Origin: Pedobacter yulinensis
Lineage (GTDB): Bacteria; Bacteroidota; Bacteroidia; Sphingobacteriales; Sphingobacteriaceae
Direction of reading: 5' to 3'
Length of the DNA: 64,000 bases
Assembly (NCBI RefSeq): GCF_003029735.1
Contig: NZ_KZ686268.1
Span: 434,001-498,000 of the forward strand
Shown here: positions 1-8,111 of the stretch, piece after piece
Position numbering within the stretch: the first letter of the stretch is position 1
Layout: each line of letters starts with the position of its first letter
The notes under the pieces: generated by a model
Told to the model about the DNA's origin: nothing
The model's database searches: none
The model's input: only the letters and a program-made list of their open reading frames with translations
Program-made: the position numbers and the translations under genes

Positions 1-1410
1 CTCCAGCAACACCAGCTCCTGGATCTGGTTCAGGAACCATTTATCGATGCGAGTCACCTTGCGGATCGACTCCATCGGCACACCCAGGGTCATGGCGTCC
101 TTGATCAGGAATAGGCGGTTCCACGACGGGTGCTCCAGGCCTTCCATAATTTCGTCCAGGTTACGCACTTGCCTGCCATCTGCTCCAAGCCCTGCGCGGT
201 TGATTTCCAGGCTCTGACAAGCTTTTTGCAGCGCCTCGATGAAACTGCGCCCGATGGCCATCACCTCACCTACAGATTTCATTTGCAGACCAAGTTCTTT
301 ATTGGCTCCCTTAAATTTATCGAAATTCCAGCGCGGAACCTTAACGATCACATAATCGAGGGTAGGCTCAAAATAAGCCGAGGTGGTCTTCGTAATCTGG
401 TTCTCGATTTCGTCAAGGTTGTAACCGATGGCCAGTTTCGCGGCAATTTTTGCGATCGGATAACCGGTCGCTTTACTGGCCAGTGCCGATGAGCGCGAAA
501 CCCGCGGATTGATTTCGATCGCAATGATCTCATCATTTGCCGGGTTAACCGAAAACTGAACGTTACAGCCTCCGGCAAAGTTACCGATGGCGCGCATCAT
601 GCGAATAGCCTGGTTACGCATTTCCTGATAACAACGGTCTGAAAGCGTCATGGCCGGGGCAACGGTAATCGAGTCGCCGGTGTGGATACCCATCGGGTCG
701 AAGTTCTCGATCGAACAGATGATAATTACATTGTCGTTGCTATCGCGAAGTAATTCCAGCTCATATTCTTTCCAGCCCAGAACAGCCTGCTCAACCAATA
801 CCTCGTGGGTAGGCGAAGCTTCGAGTCCTCTCTTCAGGGCCGCATCAAATTCTTCTTTGCGGTGCACAAAGCCACCACCCGAACCGCCAAGCGTATAGGA
901 TGGCCGGATAACCAGCGGATAACCGATGATCTGGGCTGCTTCTTTTCCTTCAAGGAATGAATTGGCAATTTTCGAGGTGGCTACACCTACGCCGATATCG
1001 ACCATCAGTTGCCTGAAGGCCTCGCGGTTTTCCGTTTTTTCGATCGCTGCCACATCAACACCGATCACTTTTACACCATGTTTTTCCCAGATCCCGCGTT
1101 CTTCGGCCTCTTTACAGAGGTTCAGCGCTGTCTGCCCGCCCATGGTAGGAAGCACCGCGTCAATCTTCTGTTCAACAAGAATCTGTTCAATGGATTCGAC
1201 CGTAAGCGGACGCAGGTAAATGTGATCTGCGATCACCTTGTCGGTCATGATCGTTGCCGGATTCGAGTTGATAATGGATACCTCAATGCCTTCTTCCTTG
1301 AGCGAAAGTGCAGCTTGTGATCCCGAGTAATCAAACTCGCAGGCCTGCCCGATAATAATAGGACCTGAACCGATGATGAGTACAGATTTAATGGAGGTGT
1401 CTCTTGGCAT
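1..1410 (-). CDS. carB: Carbamoyl-phosphate synthase large subunit, N-terminal half (partial)
   Basis: CarB makes carbamoyl phosphate from bicarbonate, ATP and glutamine-derived ammonia for arginine and pyrimidine synthesis. The reading frame is open from the ATG at 1410 to the window edge (470 codons) and begins MPRDTSIKSVLIIGSGPI. Family motifs follow in order: the GQACEFDYSG nucleotide region, the ATP-grasp of the carboxyphosphate half (IGYPLVIRPSYTLGGSGGG), and the metal/ATP motif AIEINPRVSRSSALASKATGYP. The carbamate-phosphate half and the allosteric domain lie beyond the left edge, so about half of the usual ~940-residue protein is missing. A TATCTTTG -7 element lies about 100 nt upstream. 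carA is not in the window; the arginine cluster that uses the product is about 25 kb away. Confidence 0.96.
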   Translation of the reverse strand, partial: MPRDTSIKSVLIIGSGPIIIGQACEFDYSGSQAALSLKEEGIEVSIINSNPATIMTDKVIADHIYLRPLTVESIEQILVEQKIDAVLPTMGGQTALNLCKEAEERGIWEKHGVKVIGVDVAAIEKTENREAFRQLMVDIGVGVATSKIANSFLEGKEAAQIIGYPLVIRPSYTLGGSGGGFVHRKEEFDAALKRGLEASPTHEVLVEQAVLGWKEYELELLRDSNDNVIIICSIENFDPMGIHTGDSITVAPAMTLSDRCYQEMRNQAIRMMRAIGNFAGGCNVQFSVNPANDEIIAIEINPRVSRSSALASKATGYPIAKIAAKLAIGYNLDEIENQITKTTSAYFEPTLDYVIVKVPRWNFDKFKGANKELGLQMKSVGEVMAIGRSFIEALQKACQSLEINRAGLGADGRQVRNLDEIMEGLEHPSWNRLFLIKDAMTLGVPMESIRKVTRIDKWFLNQIQELVLLE

Positions 1411-1513
1411 ATGCTAAAAAGTCAATTTTATCTTTATAATACTGGAATAAGACCTGACAGACAGCCAGATAACCTTCCTGAAGAGAAGAGGAGCTCCGAC
1501 TTCTGTCGGGATG

Positions 1514-1521
1514 CAAAGATA
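1514..1521 (-). promoter_or_regulatory. -7 promoter element of carB (TATCTTTG)
   Basis: The minus strand reads TATCTTTG, an exact match to the Bacteroidota TAnnTTTG -7 element, about 104 nt upstream of the carB start. No clear -33 TTTG is seen at the expected spacing. The intervening leader contains a small hairpin (CCGAC/GTCGG at 1496-1509). Confidence 0.55.
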
Positions 1522-1590
1522 CGGTTTTTGCTGACACCTGTGTTTAATTTTTTCAAATAAAACACAGCCGGTTGAACGGCCTGAAACGTA

Positions 1591-1908
1591 TTAGCGGGGC
1601 AGACGCAGTGTGCCCAGATCAGTGGTATTGGTATCGGTTACCGCGATATTGCGGATGAGCGTATCGCGGTAGGGCGAAATTCCCTTAATCCACACCTGGT
1701 ACAGCCCTGCCTTGAGCCCGTTAAATCTGAAATTTCCTGTTGAGAGGCTGGCACGCATCGTATCCCTGCCCATAACAGCCAGCACCGACCCTGCGCCCTG
1801 TGGTGGATTGACCTTCCCGATAATACTACCCTGCGGCGGAGCAGAAAATCCAAAAAAGAGCGTAACAAAAAGACAAAAGACTGCCGGAAGTATTTTTTTC
1901 ATATTCAT
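1591..1908 (-). CDS. Small secreted protein with carboxypeptidase-regulatory-like fold
   Basis: The 105-residue product starts MNMKKILPAVFCLFVTLFFG, a typical signal peptide ending near residue 24 (FSA). The mature part (GSIIGKVNPPQGAGSVLAV...GNFRFNGLKAGLYQVWI...) has the pattern of a CarboxypepD_reg/SpaA-type beta-sandwich: a G-x-V opening strand, then F-x-F-x-G-L-x-x-G-x-Y. A single exported domain of this kind has no assigned reaction. ATG codons at 1908 and 1902 are both possible starts; a further in-frame extension to 1968 is ignored because it would precede the signal peptide. It converges on carB and diverges from the lipoprotein gene at 2136. Confidence 0.7.
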   Translation of the reverse strand: MNMKKILPAVFCLFVTLFFGFSAPPQGSIIGKVNPPQGAGSVLAVMGRDTMRASLSTGNFRFNGLKAGLYQVWIKGISPYRDTLIRNIAVTDTNTTDLGTLRLPR

Positions 1909-2135
1909 GGTACGTGCCAGGCTGCCAAAGGTACTGCCGACGACACCCGACCACACTAAGATAGGCATATGTGACAGAAAAAATAAATAAAAACGCCATC
2001 GGCCTAATATTTGGACCTGTTTCAGCGTTAGCTGTCTGTTGCAGGCCTTGCGGAAGAAACACGCTGTTTGAAAAAACAGACTTGGTGTTCAAATTTCTGG
2101 ACAGGCGCAACTCAAAACACCAATGATCCATTTTT

Positions 2136-2663
2136 ATGAACACAACGAAAAAACTCTGCATCGCCCTCTTCTGCTGTGCCATTTTAGCCTCTGGCTGCGC
2201 AACCGTACAGTCATTCATCAAGTCAAGTTTTCCATACACCTCGACGGTTGTATTGCCGGCTTCCGCCCAGGTTGGCCAGACAAATTCGGCCATCAGTTCT
2301 GCAAGCAGCTTTGACGAGGTTTTTGGAAATACCAGTGGCAACGACTACGTTCGCGACGTGCGTGCCGAGTCTGCACGCATTACGGCTGTTAGTCCGGCAG
2401 ACCAGAACCTGGGTACTATTAAATCGATTAAGCTCTATCTTTCGAACAAGACAGGGCATGAAGTCATGATAGCGTCACGAAACGATATTTCAGAAAATAT
2501 TGGCTCGCCGCTTGTACTTGACGTAGACAAATCACGTTTCATAGATGAGTACATCAAAGGGACGAACCTGAGAATCCGGATGGAGTATATACTCAGAAAC
2601 AATTTGAAACAGGATGTTAGCGTTAAAGCCTCAGTAAGCTTCAGTTCGCTGCCTGTCAAATAA
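2136..2663 (+). CDS. Hypothetical lipoprotein
   Basis: A 175-residue protein of unknown function. It begins MNTTKKLCIALFCCAILASGC, with a lipobox (LASG-C) placing the acylated cysteine at residue 21, so it should be a periplasmic or outer-membrane-anchored lipoprotein. The mature part is Ser/Thr-rich at first (VLPASAQVGQTNSAISSASSFD). It then has alternating hydrophobic strands (IKSIKLYLSNK, LRIRMEYILRNN, DVSVKASVSFSSLP) that suggest an all-beta domain. I do not recognise a family. Two terminator-like hairpins follow, so it appears monocistronic. Confidence 0.75.
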   Translation: MNTTKKLCIALFCCAILASGCATVQSFIKSSFPYTSTVVLPASAQVGQTNSAISSASSFDEVFGNTSGNDYVRDVRAESARITAVSPADQNLGTIKSIKLYLSNKTGHEVMIASRNDISENIGSPLVLDVDKSRFIDEYIKGTNLRIRMEYILRNNLKQDVSVKASVSFSSLPVK

Positions 2664-2675
2664 GATCTAAAGCAT

Positions 2676-2707
2676 CCTCAGCAACGCTAGTTGCACCGAG
2701 GGTTTTC
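2676..2707 (+). terminator. Probable terminator of the lipoprotein gene
   Basis: CCTC and GCAAC at 2676-2685 pair with GTTGC and GAGG at 2690-2701 around the loop GCTA, with small bulges. TTTTCTT follows. It starts 12 nt after the stop codon. Confidence 0.5.
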
Positions 2708-2735
2708 TTCATAAATAGTTTGTTTGGTTTATTAT

Positions 2736-2770
2736 CCGGCACGGGAAGCCCTTCCCTGCCGGATTTTTTT
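2736..2770 (+). terminator. Rho-independent terminator upstream of pnuC
   Basis: The arms CCGGCA(c)GGGAA and TTCCCTGCCGG pair around GCCC and run directly into seven T residues. This second hairpin insulates pnuC from upstream transcription. Confidence 0.8.
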
Positions 2771-2782
2771 ATGCTTTATTCG

Positions 2783-2790
2783 TACTTTTG
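2783..2790 (+). promoter_or_regulatory. -7 element of pnuC (TACTTTTG), 3 nt before the ATG
   Basis: An exact TAnnTTTG match ends 3 nt before the ATG at 2794. Transcription would therefore start at or very near the initiation codon, giving a leaderless or almost leaderless mRNA. The preceding terminator's T-run lies in the -33 area. Confidence 0.55.
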
Positions 2791-2793
2791 ACC

Positions 2794-3432
2794 ATGCATC
2801 CAGCAGTAGTGGCCCTGAACATTTCAGAGGCTTTTGAAAATTTTTTGTTCGGGACCTCTTTGCTCGAATGGGCGGGTGTGTTTACCGGGATCCTGTGCGT
2901 GTGGCTTGCCGCGCGCAACATTATCTGGAACTGGCCGATCGCCATCGTCAGCGTTATTATCTATATTTTTATTTTCTTTGAAACCCGCCTCTACGCGGAT
3001 ATGGGACTTCAGTTTTATTTCCTGCTGATGAACATTTATGGCTGGTATTTCTGGAGCCGGCGACGCGGCAACGCTTCGGCCGAGCAACCGATTACGAGCA
3101 TGACCAACCACGAATGGTTATTTTGTGCCGGCGCAACGGTATTTTTTACCTTTGTCCTGGGCACTTTGCTTTACCGCCATACCGATGCGTCCTTTCCATA
3201 CCTGGACAGTTTCTGCACAGCGGTGAGCTTCGTAGCACAAATTTTCCTGGCACGCCGTGCCATGCAAAACTGGCTGATCTGGATCTTTGTCGACCTGATC
3301 TATATTGGCCTCTACATTTCCAAAGGACTTTATCCTACTGCAATGATGTATGCCTTATATGTATACATTGCCGCCCGCGGTTACCTGGAATGGAAAAAAA
3401 TCTACCTTGAGCAACGTGAACAGATCAATTAA
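2794..3432 (+). CDS. pnuC: Nicotinamide riboside/mononucleotide transporter PnuC
   Basis: PnuC is an inner-membrane facilitator that takes up nicotinamide riboside (or a related vitamin) for NAD synthesis. The 212-residue product has seven hydrophobic segments and the family hallmarks LLEWAGVFTGILCVWLAARN (res ~21-40), WNWPIAIVSVIIYIFIFFETRLYADMGLQFYF (~47-78), NIYGWYFW (~82) and WIFVDLIYIGLYISKGLYPTAMMYALYV near the C-terminus. The ATG at 2794 is chosen over a TTG at 2788 because it directly follows the promoter element. The downstream NadR-like kinase overlaps its end by 17 nt, matching a trap-by-phosphorylation uptake system. No riboswitch is visible upstream. Confidence 0.93.
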   Translation: MHPAVVALNISEAFENFLFGTSLLEWAGVFTGILCVWLAARNIIWNWPIAIVSVIIYIFIFFETRLYADMGLQFYFLLMNIYGWYFWSRRRGNASAEQPITSMTNHEWLFCAGATVFFTFVLGTLLYRHTDASFPYLDSFCTAVSFVAQIFLARRAMQNWLIWIFVDLIYIGLYISKGLYPTAMMYALYVYIAARGYLEWKKIYLEQREQIN

Positions 3433-3964
3433 AAAAATAGCCGTAGTCGGCCCCGAGAGCACCGGCAAATCAACAATTACCCAACAGCTTGCGCGACATT
3501 ATAAAACCCACTGGGTCCCGGAGTATGCGCGTTACTATTGTGCCGCACTCACAGGCCCCTGCACCATGCAGGATGAGATCAACATGTTTCACGGACAGGT
3601 AGCACTTGAAGATTCCATTCTGGCCCTTACCGAACACGAAATACTGTTTTGCGATACCACATTTCTGACTGTAAAGATCTGGAGCGATGAAATTCTTGGC
3701 GAAAGCCCTGATGTTGTACTGGAGGCACTGCCCCAGCGCCAGTACGATTTTTATGTATTGCTCGACATTGACTTGCCCTGGGCAGATGACCCCCTGCGTG
3801 ATTTTCCACACCTCCGCGAGCATTTTATGACCATCTGGCACAAGGAATTACAAGCCCTGAACGCAAATTATGTTGTAGTGGGCGGTATTGAAACCCGACT
3901 GGAAAATGCTATAAGCGCCGTAAACCGGTTCCTGGCCAGCCAGAATATCAGGCTGCTGCTATAA
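3416..3964 (+). CDS. NadR-like ATPase / ribosylnicotinamide kinase
   Basis: The product resembles the C-terminal kinase domain of NadR (AAA_28 family) and probably phosphorylates the nucleoside brought in by PnuC. A Walker A motif GPESTGKST sits at residues 12-20. VPEYARYY and FCDTTFLTVKIWSDEILG are the expected nucleoside-binding and Walker B-like segments, and YVLLDIDLPWADDPLRDFP is the usual LID region. The likely start is GTG at 3416, inside the pnuC 3' end; TTG at 3407 is an alternative. The extension to 3350 overlaps PnuC and has no family similarity. At 182 residues it lacks the adenylyltransferase domain of full-length NadR. A strong palindromic terminator follows. Confidence 0.85.
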   Translation: MNRSIKKIAVVGPESTGKSTITQQLARHYKTHWVPEYARYYCAALTGPCTMQDEINMFHGQVALEDSILALTEHEILFCDTTFLTVKIWSDEILGESPDVVLEALPQRQYDFYVLLDIDLPWADDPLRDFPHLREHFMTIWHKELQALNANYVVVGGIETRLENAISAVNRFLASQNIRLLL

Positions 3965-3972
3965 ATTAAAAA

Positions 3973-3996
3973 GTCCCGCAAGCATGCTTGCGGGAC
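3973..3996. terminator. Perfect 12-bp inverted repeat between convergent genes
   Basis: GTCCCGCAAGCA is followed immediately by its reverse complement TGCTTGCGGGAC. Downstream on the plus strand is a T-rich stretch (ggttttattt). It lies between the NadR-like gene (+) and pdhB (-), with A-rich sequence on the left, so it can serve both directions. Confidence 0.75.
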
Positions 3997-4027
3997 CAGG
4001 TTTTATTTGTGTGTTTTTGGGAGGTTT

Positions 4028-5014
4028 CTATTTCGATACGTACATAACCTCTTTAACGGCCTTTACGGTACGTGCCACATTCGGCAGACTTGCTGCGATA
4101 AGCGTTGGCGCATAAGGAAGCGGCACATCTGCGCATGTTATGCGTGTTACCGGAGCATCCAGGTAATCGAATGCATTTTTCTGTACGTTAAACGCAATCT
4201 CAGAAGAAATTGATGCAAGCGGCCAGGCCTCTTCTACAACAACCAGCCGATTGGTCTTTTTAACAGAATTGATAACGGTTGCATAATCGATTGGCCGAAC
4301 GGTACGCAGGTCAATGATTTCTGCATTGATTCCCTCTTTAGTCAGCTCTTCTACAGCGGGGTTAACCACCCTACTCAGCATTTTGCCAAAAGTAACGATC
4401 GTTACGTCCGATCCTTCTTTTACAACATTCGCTTTACCGATCGGCAGGTAATACTCACCTTCAGGCACCTCACCTTTGTCGCCGTACATGATCTCAGATT
4501 CCATAAAAATTACCGGATCCGGATCTAAAATAGATTGTTTCAGCAGGCCCTTCGCATCGTAAGGTGTAGCCGGGACAACTACTTTCAGGCCAGGGGTATT
4601 TGCATACCAGTTCTCAAAGTTCTGGGAGTGCTGCGCTGCCAGCTGCCCGGCATTTCCGGTCGGCCCGCGGAACACAGCAGGAATAGGGAACTGACCGCCG
4701 CTCATGGAAAGCATTTTTGCCGCTCCGTTAATGATCTGGTCAATTGCAACAAGAGAGAAGTTGAACGTCATGAACTCGATGATCGGAATCAATCCGTTCA
4801 TGGCCGCACCAATGCCGATTCCGGCAAATCCCAATTCAGCAATCGGGGTATCGATTATACGTTTGTCTCCAAACTCATCCAGCATTCCCTGGCTCACCTT
4901 ATAAGCTCCGTTGTATTGGGCCACTTCTTCACCCATCAAAAAAATGCGGTCATCTTTTCGCATTTCTTCACTCATGGCTTCGCGAAGCGCCTCTCTGAAT
5001 TGTATCTCTCTCAT
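4028..5014 (-). CDS. pdhB: Pyruvate dehydrogenase E1 component, beta subunit
   Basis: This is the beta subunit of the thiamine-diphosphate-dependent E1 of the pyruvate dehydrogenase complex, which decarboxylates pyruvate towards acetyl-CoA. The 328 residues begin MREIQFREALREAMSEEM, the canonical start, so the ATG at 5014 is preferred to the one at 5041. Motifs include GEEVAQYNGAYKVSQGML, DTPIAELGFAGIGIGAAM (with the ThDP-contacting Glu), FRGPTGNAGQLAAQHSQ, and the C-terminal DLRTVRPIDYATVINSVKKTNRLVVVEEAW. An exact -7 element lies 25 nt upstream. The E1 alpha and E2 genes are not in the window. Confidence 0.96.
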   Translation of the reverse strand: MREIQFREALREAMSEEMRKDDRIFLMGEEVAQYNGAYKVSQGMLDEFGDKRIIDTPIAELGFAGIGIGAAMNGLIPIIEFMTFNFSLVAIDQIINGAAKMLSMSGGQFPIPAVFRGPTGNAGQLAAQHSQNFENWYANTPGLKVVVPATPYDAKGLLKQSILDPDPVIFMESEIMYGDKGEVPEGEYYLPIGKANVVKEGSDVTIVTFGKMLSRVVNPAVEELTKEGINAEIIDLRTVRPIDYATVINSVKKTNRLVVVEEAWPLASISSEIAFNVQKNAFDYLDAPVTRITCADVPLPYAPTLIAASLPNVARTVKAVKEVMYVSK

Positions 5015-5038
5015 TGTACGTTTTTGATTTACAGACGG

Positions 5039-5046
5039 CAAATATA
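5039..5046 (-). promoter_or_regulatory. -7 element of pdhB (TATATTTG)
   Basis: The minus strand reads TATATTTG, an exact TAnnTTTG match 25 nt upstream of the pdhB ATG. No convincing -33 TTTG was found at 19-20 nt spacing. Confidence 0.5.
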
Positions 5047-5202
5047 ATTAATGTATCTTAAAAAGAAGACTGTGTTTTGATCGGTGTGGGGCCGCTGCCG
5101 TAATAATCTTGTGCCGCGGCAAAATTACCTGGCAGGCCGGTTGCGCCTCCCCGACAAATTGTTGCATTCCGCGTTTTATGCCAAACTATCGCGCAAACGG
5201 CC

Positions 5203-8109
5203 CTACTTGCCGCAGGTGGTTAAATAGGGACAAAAGGTACAGTTCTCTTCTACTGTAGTTTGCCTGAAGGGGTTGTCGGGGCTAAACATTTCAGCAAGTT
5301 TAGCCTGCAGCTCAGCTTCGAACCCCATTTTGATTTGCTGCAGTTGATCGGCCTCAAGCAACAACCTGCTTCTGGCAGGGCCTTCACTGAACAAAGTTCC
5401 TTCCTCTTTCATTTTCCGTACCACGTAAAGGTTGGGTTCGACAGCCCGCAAACCTTTTACCTGTTCATATATATAGGTATAAAAAAGCGTTTGCACCATG
5501 GCCTTATTTGGCTTCTTCGTATCCTGTGCAAACAGTTCGGCAACCGTTGCGTACCGCAGTTCATCCTTGCCGGTTTTATAATCAACAATCCGTGTTATGC
5601 CATTTCGCCGGTCAACACGGTCTATAATGCCATACAAATTAACCTTCCGTGGCCGGCCTTCAACCTCGACGGTATATGGCAGTACGTAGGCCTCCTTGTT
5701 TTCCAGTTCGACCAGGGTAAAAGGCGCGATCTGTTCGTCGTGATCAATTATTACGCTGGCATATTGCTTTACGATGGCCAGGATAACCTGCTGCATGCCT
5801 GAAAAGCCTTCTGGAACATCGGCTTTGTTAAAGATCACTTCAGCGAACGCACGGCGGCAAAGGTCGTCCAGGTTACGCCGCGCGGCGCGGATCCGTTCTG
5901 CAGTAACTTCCTGTTCCTGTGCTTTCATCGGGCTGTAGAAATTCTCCATAACAAGGTGCAGGATTGACCCGATCTGGTTAGACTCCATATTTTCAATAAG
6001 TTCATCTGGCTCCTTGACATCGGCGACGTAGCGGTAAAAAAACTGCATCTGGCAGTTCAGGTACGTGGTAAGCGCCGTTGCAGAGAGTTTTTTGGCGAAG
6101 GGCCCATAGGCATCCAGATACCGCTCCAGCCGCTCCCTGACGGCACCGGTCTTCTGAACCTGGAACGGAATACGCCTGGAAGGGCTAATCGTTTGCTGCT
6201 GCTCAAAATAGCTGAACTCAAATCCGCTTTCATATTCCAGCTGCTTTAAAAAACGGGTAGGCTCGCCCGTATTCTGTTCATCTGACAAGCCATTGTACAC
6301 CAAGTGCAAAGACTTGCACCGGTGCAGCAGCCGGTAAAACATGTAGGCTGAAATGGCATCCTGGTTTTCGAGCACCGGCAGTCCGTATACCCTCCTGATG
6401 CTGTCTGGAATAAAGCTGTGCGAAATCCCCGCATTTGGCAAGACACCCTCATTTGCGCCAATGATGTAAATTTCTTCAAAGTCAAGGCTACGGCTTTCCA
6501 GCAGACCCATAACCTGGATACCCTGCAGGGGCTCGCCCAGAATCGCAACAGAAAGGCCTGACAATGCCTTTCTGACCAGTCCAAAAAGAAACGACAAGTC
6601 CTTTACCTGGGGCAAATGCTGCCCCAGCGTGTCATTAAGCCGGTTCAGCTCTTTGATCAGCCCCCCCAAAAGGTCGGCATCGAGTTGTTTGAGCAGCCCG
6701 GCCGCCAGCTGGCTATCTAGCACCCTTGCAAAAAGTGCCGTGAGTATGCCGAGTACCTGTCGCGGATTGGCGGGCCGCTCAAAAAATAGTTCTGCTATAC
6801 TGCTGCTGCGCAGCAATGCAGACACGGGAACTTCGATCCATTGGCTGGCCAGGATACCGGCCTGCAGTTCCTGCTGCAAGGCAAGGGGCACCAGGGCCAG
6901 CGGGTGACTGAGAAAAGCACTGGCTTCCTTGTGATACACACTTTTGTATCCATTCTTGAATAGGTGCTCCTGCACCGTTATCCAGAGATCTGCAAACCCA
7001 TAAACAGACGAGGCAGCCAAAGGGTAGCCCATGGTTATGTTCAGCTGGATCGGATAGCCGAAATCTTCAGGAAACTGTTGCGGAACGGTTTGCAGCAGCG
7101 GCACGAGCAGGCTCTCATCCGCCAGGACAACTGCCACTTTCGAGGGACCGGCATCTTGCAGGGCTAGATATGACCGGCTGAGCGCCTGGTGAAGAATTTT
7201 TGCCTGCGCTGCCCGGCCCTGGGCCTTGTATACAAACACCTTTTTGGCTGTTTCTTTCATGGGCGAGCGGCCGGCAGGCAATTCGTTCCTGAGCTGAAGC
7301 TGCCCCATGTTACGGCGCAGAAAGAGACCAGCTTCCTGGACGGGATCATCTACATAATAAGCATCGGCATCAAAATAGAACACCGCGCGCGCTTCTTCCT
7401 GCCAGCGCTTAAAGACCGCAGCTTCGGCCTTGCTGAGTGCATTAAACCCAACCAGGATGATTTTAGAAAAATCGCGGGCAAAATGAGGGGTGCCTGGGCG
7501 GTCTTCTGCGAGCTGCCGGTACATATTGCCGCTGGTACTAAGTCCCTGGGCCGCCAGTTCTCTGTGAAATTGGTGGTACAGCCGGGGCATGCGGCGCCAC
7601 ATGCGAATGAAATGTTCCTGCTGAGCCTGCTGCTTACCGGCAGAAAAAGAACGCCAAAACTGCTCTAAAAAGGCTTGCTGTTCCTCGTTCAGGTGCTGAA
7701 ACTGCTTCTGGATCACAGCGATATCTTCCAGTTCAGCGAAAACCTGGTCTGCATCAGCCAGGTCATTATCGATCTGCGCAAAATCGCTCAATATAGTTTG
7801 TGCGACGCTGTAAAAGACTTCAGGGCGTACGGGCGTGTTTCCCTCTTCTTCGAGCAACCGTGAATAGACAGTATACAGCGTGAAGTATTGGCTGAAATGA
7901 TCGGCAGTTTTCAGGTCAGAAGAGCGGGCAAAGAACTCCTGCACGGTAAAAAAAGCCGGGCTCCAGAACGGTTTGCCCACAGCCTTTGACAGGTAGTACT
8001 GCAAATGGGCCACAGGCCGCTTGTTGTTAAAGACGATGGCCGTGTCTTTCAGGGTGTCGCCATAAGTGGCAACCAGGTGGAGAGCAACTTCTTCGAGAAA
8101 GGCATGCAT
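5203..8109 (-). CDS. AddB-like PD-(D/E)XK nuclease/helicase subunit with Fe-S cysteines
   Basis: The 968-residue product is the AddB-type partner of the AddA-like protein encoded just upstream. Together they should process double-strand breaks for recombination. The N-terminal 600 residues resemble a degenerate UvrD-type helicase lacking a Walker A motif; GLLESRSLDFEEIYIIGANEGVLPN is the conserved motif V/VI region. The C-terminal third holds a RecB-family nuclease: YGIIDRVDRRNGITRIVDYKTGKDE (Asp and Asp-x-Lys near 842). Cysteines CQMQFFYRY (~684) and CTFCPYLTTC (957, 960, 966) match the 4Fe-4S staple of AddB. The start lies 2 nt after the addA-like stop codon, so translation is probably coupled. 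Confidence 0.88.
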   Translation of the reverse strand: MHAFLEEVALHLVATYGDTLKDTAIVFNNKRPVAHLQYYLSKAVGKPFWSPAFFTVQEFFARSSDLKTADHFSQYFTLYTVYSRLLEEEGNTPVRPEVFYSVAQTILSDFAQIDNDLADADQVFAELEDIAVIQKQFQHLNEEQQAFLEQFWRSFSAGKQQAQQEHFIRMWRRMPRLYHQFHRELAAQGLSTSGNMYRQLAEDRPGTPHFARDFSKIILVGFNALSKAEAAVFKRWQEEARAVFYFDADAYYVDDPVQEAGLFLRRNMGQLQLRNELPAGRSPMKETAKKVFVYKAQGRAAQAKILHQALSRSYLALQDAGPSKVAVVLADESLLVPLLQTVPQQFPEDFGYPIQLNITMGYPLAASSVYGFADLWITVQEHLFKNGYKSVYHKEASAFLSHPLALVPLALQQELQAGILASQWIEVPVSALLRSSSIAELFFERPANPRQVLGILTALFARVLDSQLAAGLLKQLDADLLGGLIKELNRLNDTLGQHLPQVKDLSFLFGLVRKALSGLSVAILGEPLQGIQVMGLLESRSLDFEEIYIIGANEGVLPNAGISHSFIPDSIRRVYGLPVLENQDAISAYMFYRLLHRCKSLHLVYNGLSDEQNTGEPTRFLKQLEYESGFEFSYFEQQQTISPSRRIPFQVQKTGAVRERLERYLDAYGPFAKKLSATALTTYLNCQMQFFYRYVADVKEPDELIENMESNQIGSILHLVMENFYSPMKAQEQEVTAERIRAARRNLDDLCRRAFAEVIFNKADVPEGFSGMQQVILAIVKQYASVIIDHDEQIAPFTLVELENKEAYVLPYTVEVEGRPRKVNLYGIIDRVDRRNGITRIVDYKTGKDELRYATVAELFAQDTKKPNKAMVQTLFYTYIYEQVKGLRAVEPNLYVVRKMKEEGTLFSEGPARSRLLLEADQLQQIKMGFEAELQAKLAEMFSPDNPFRQTTVEENCTFCPYLTTCGK

Positions 8110-8111
8110 GG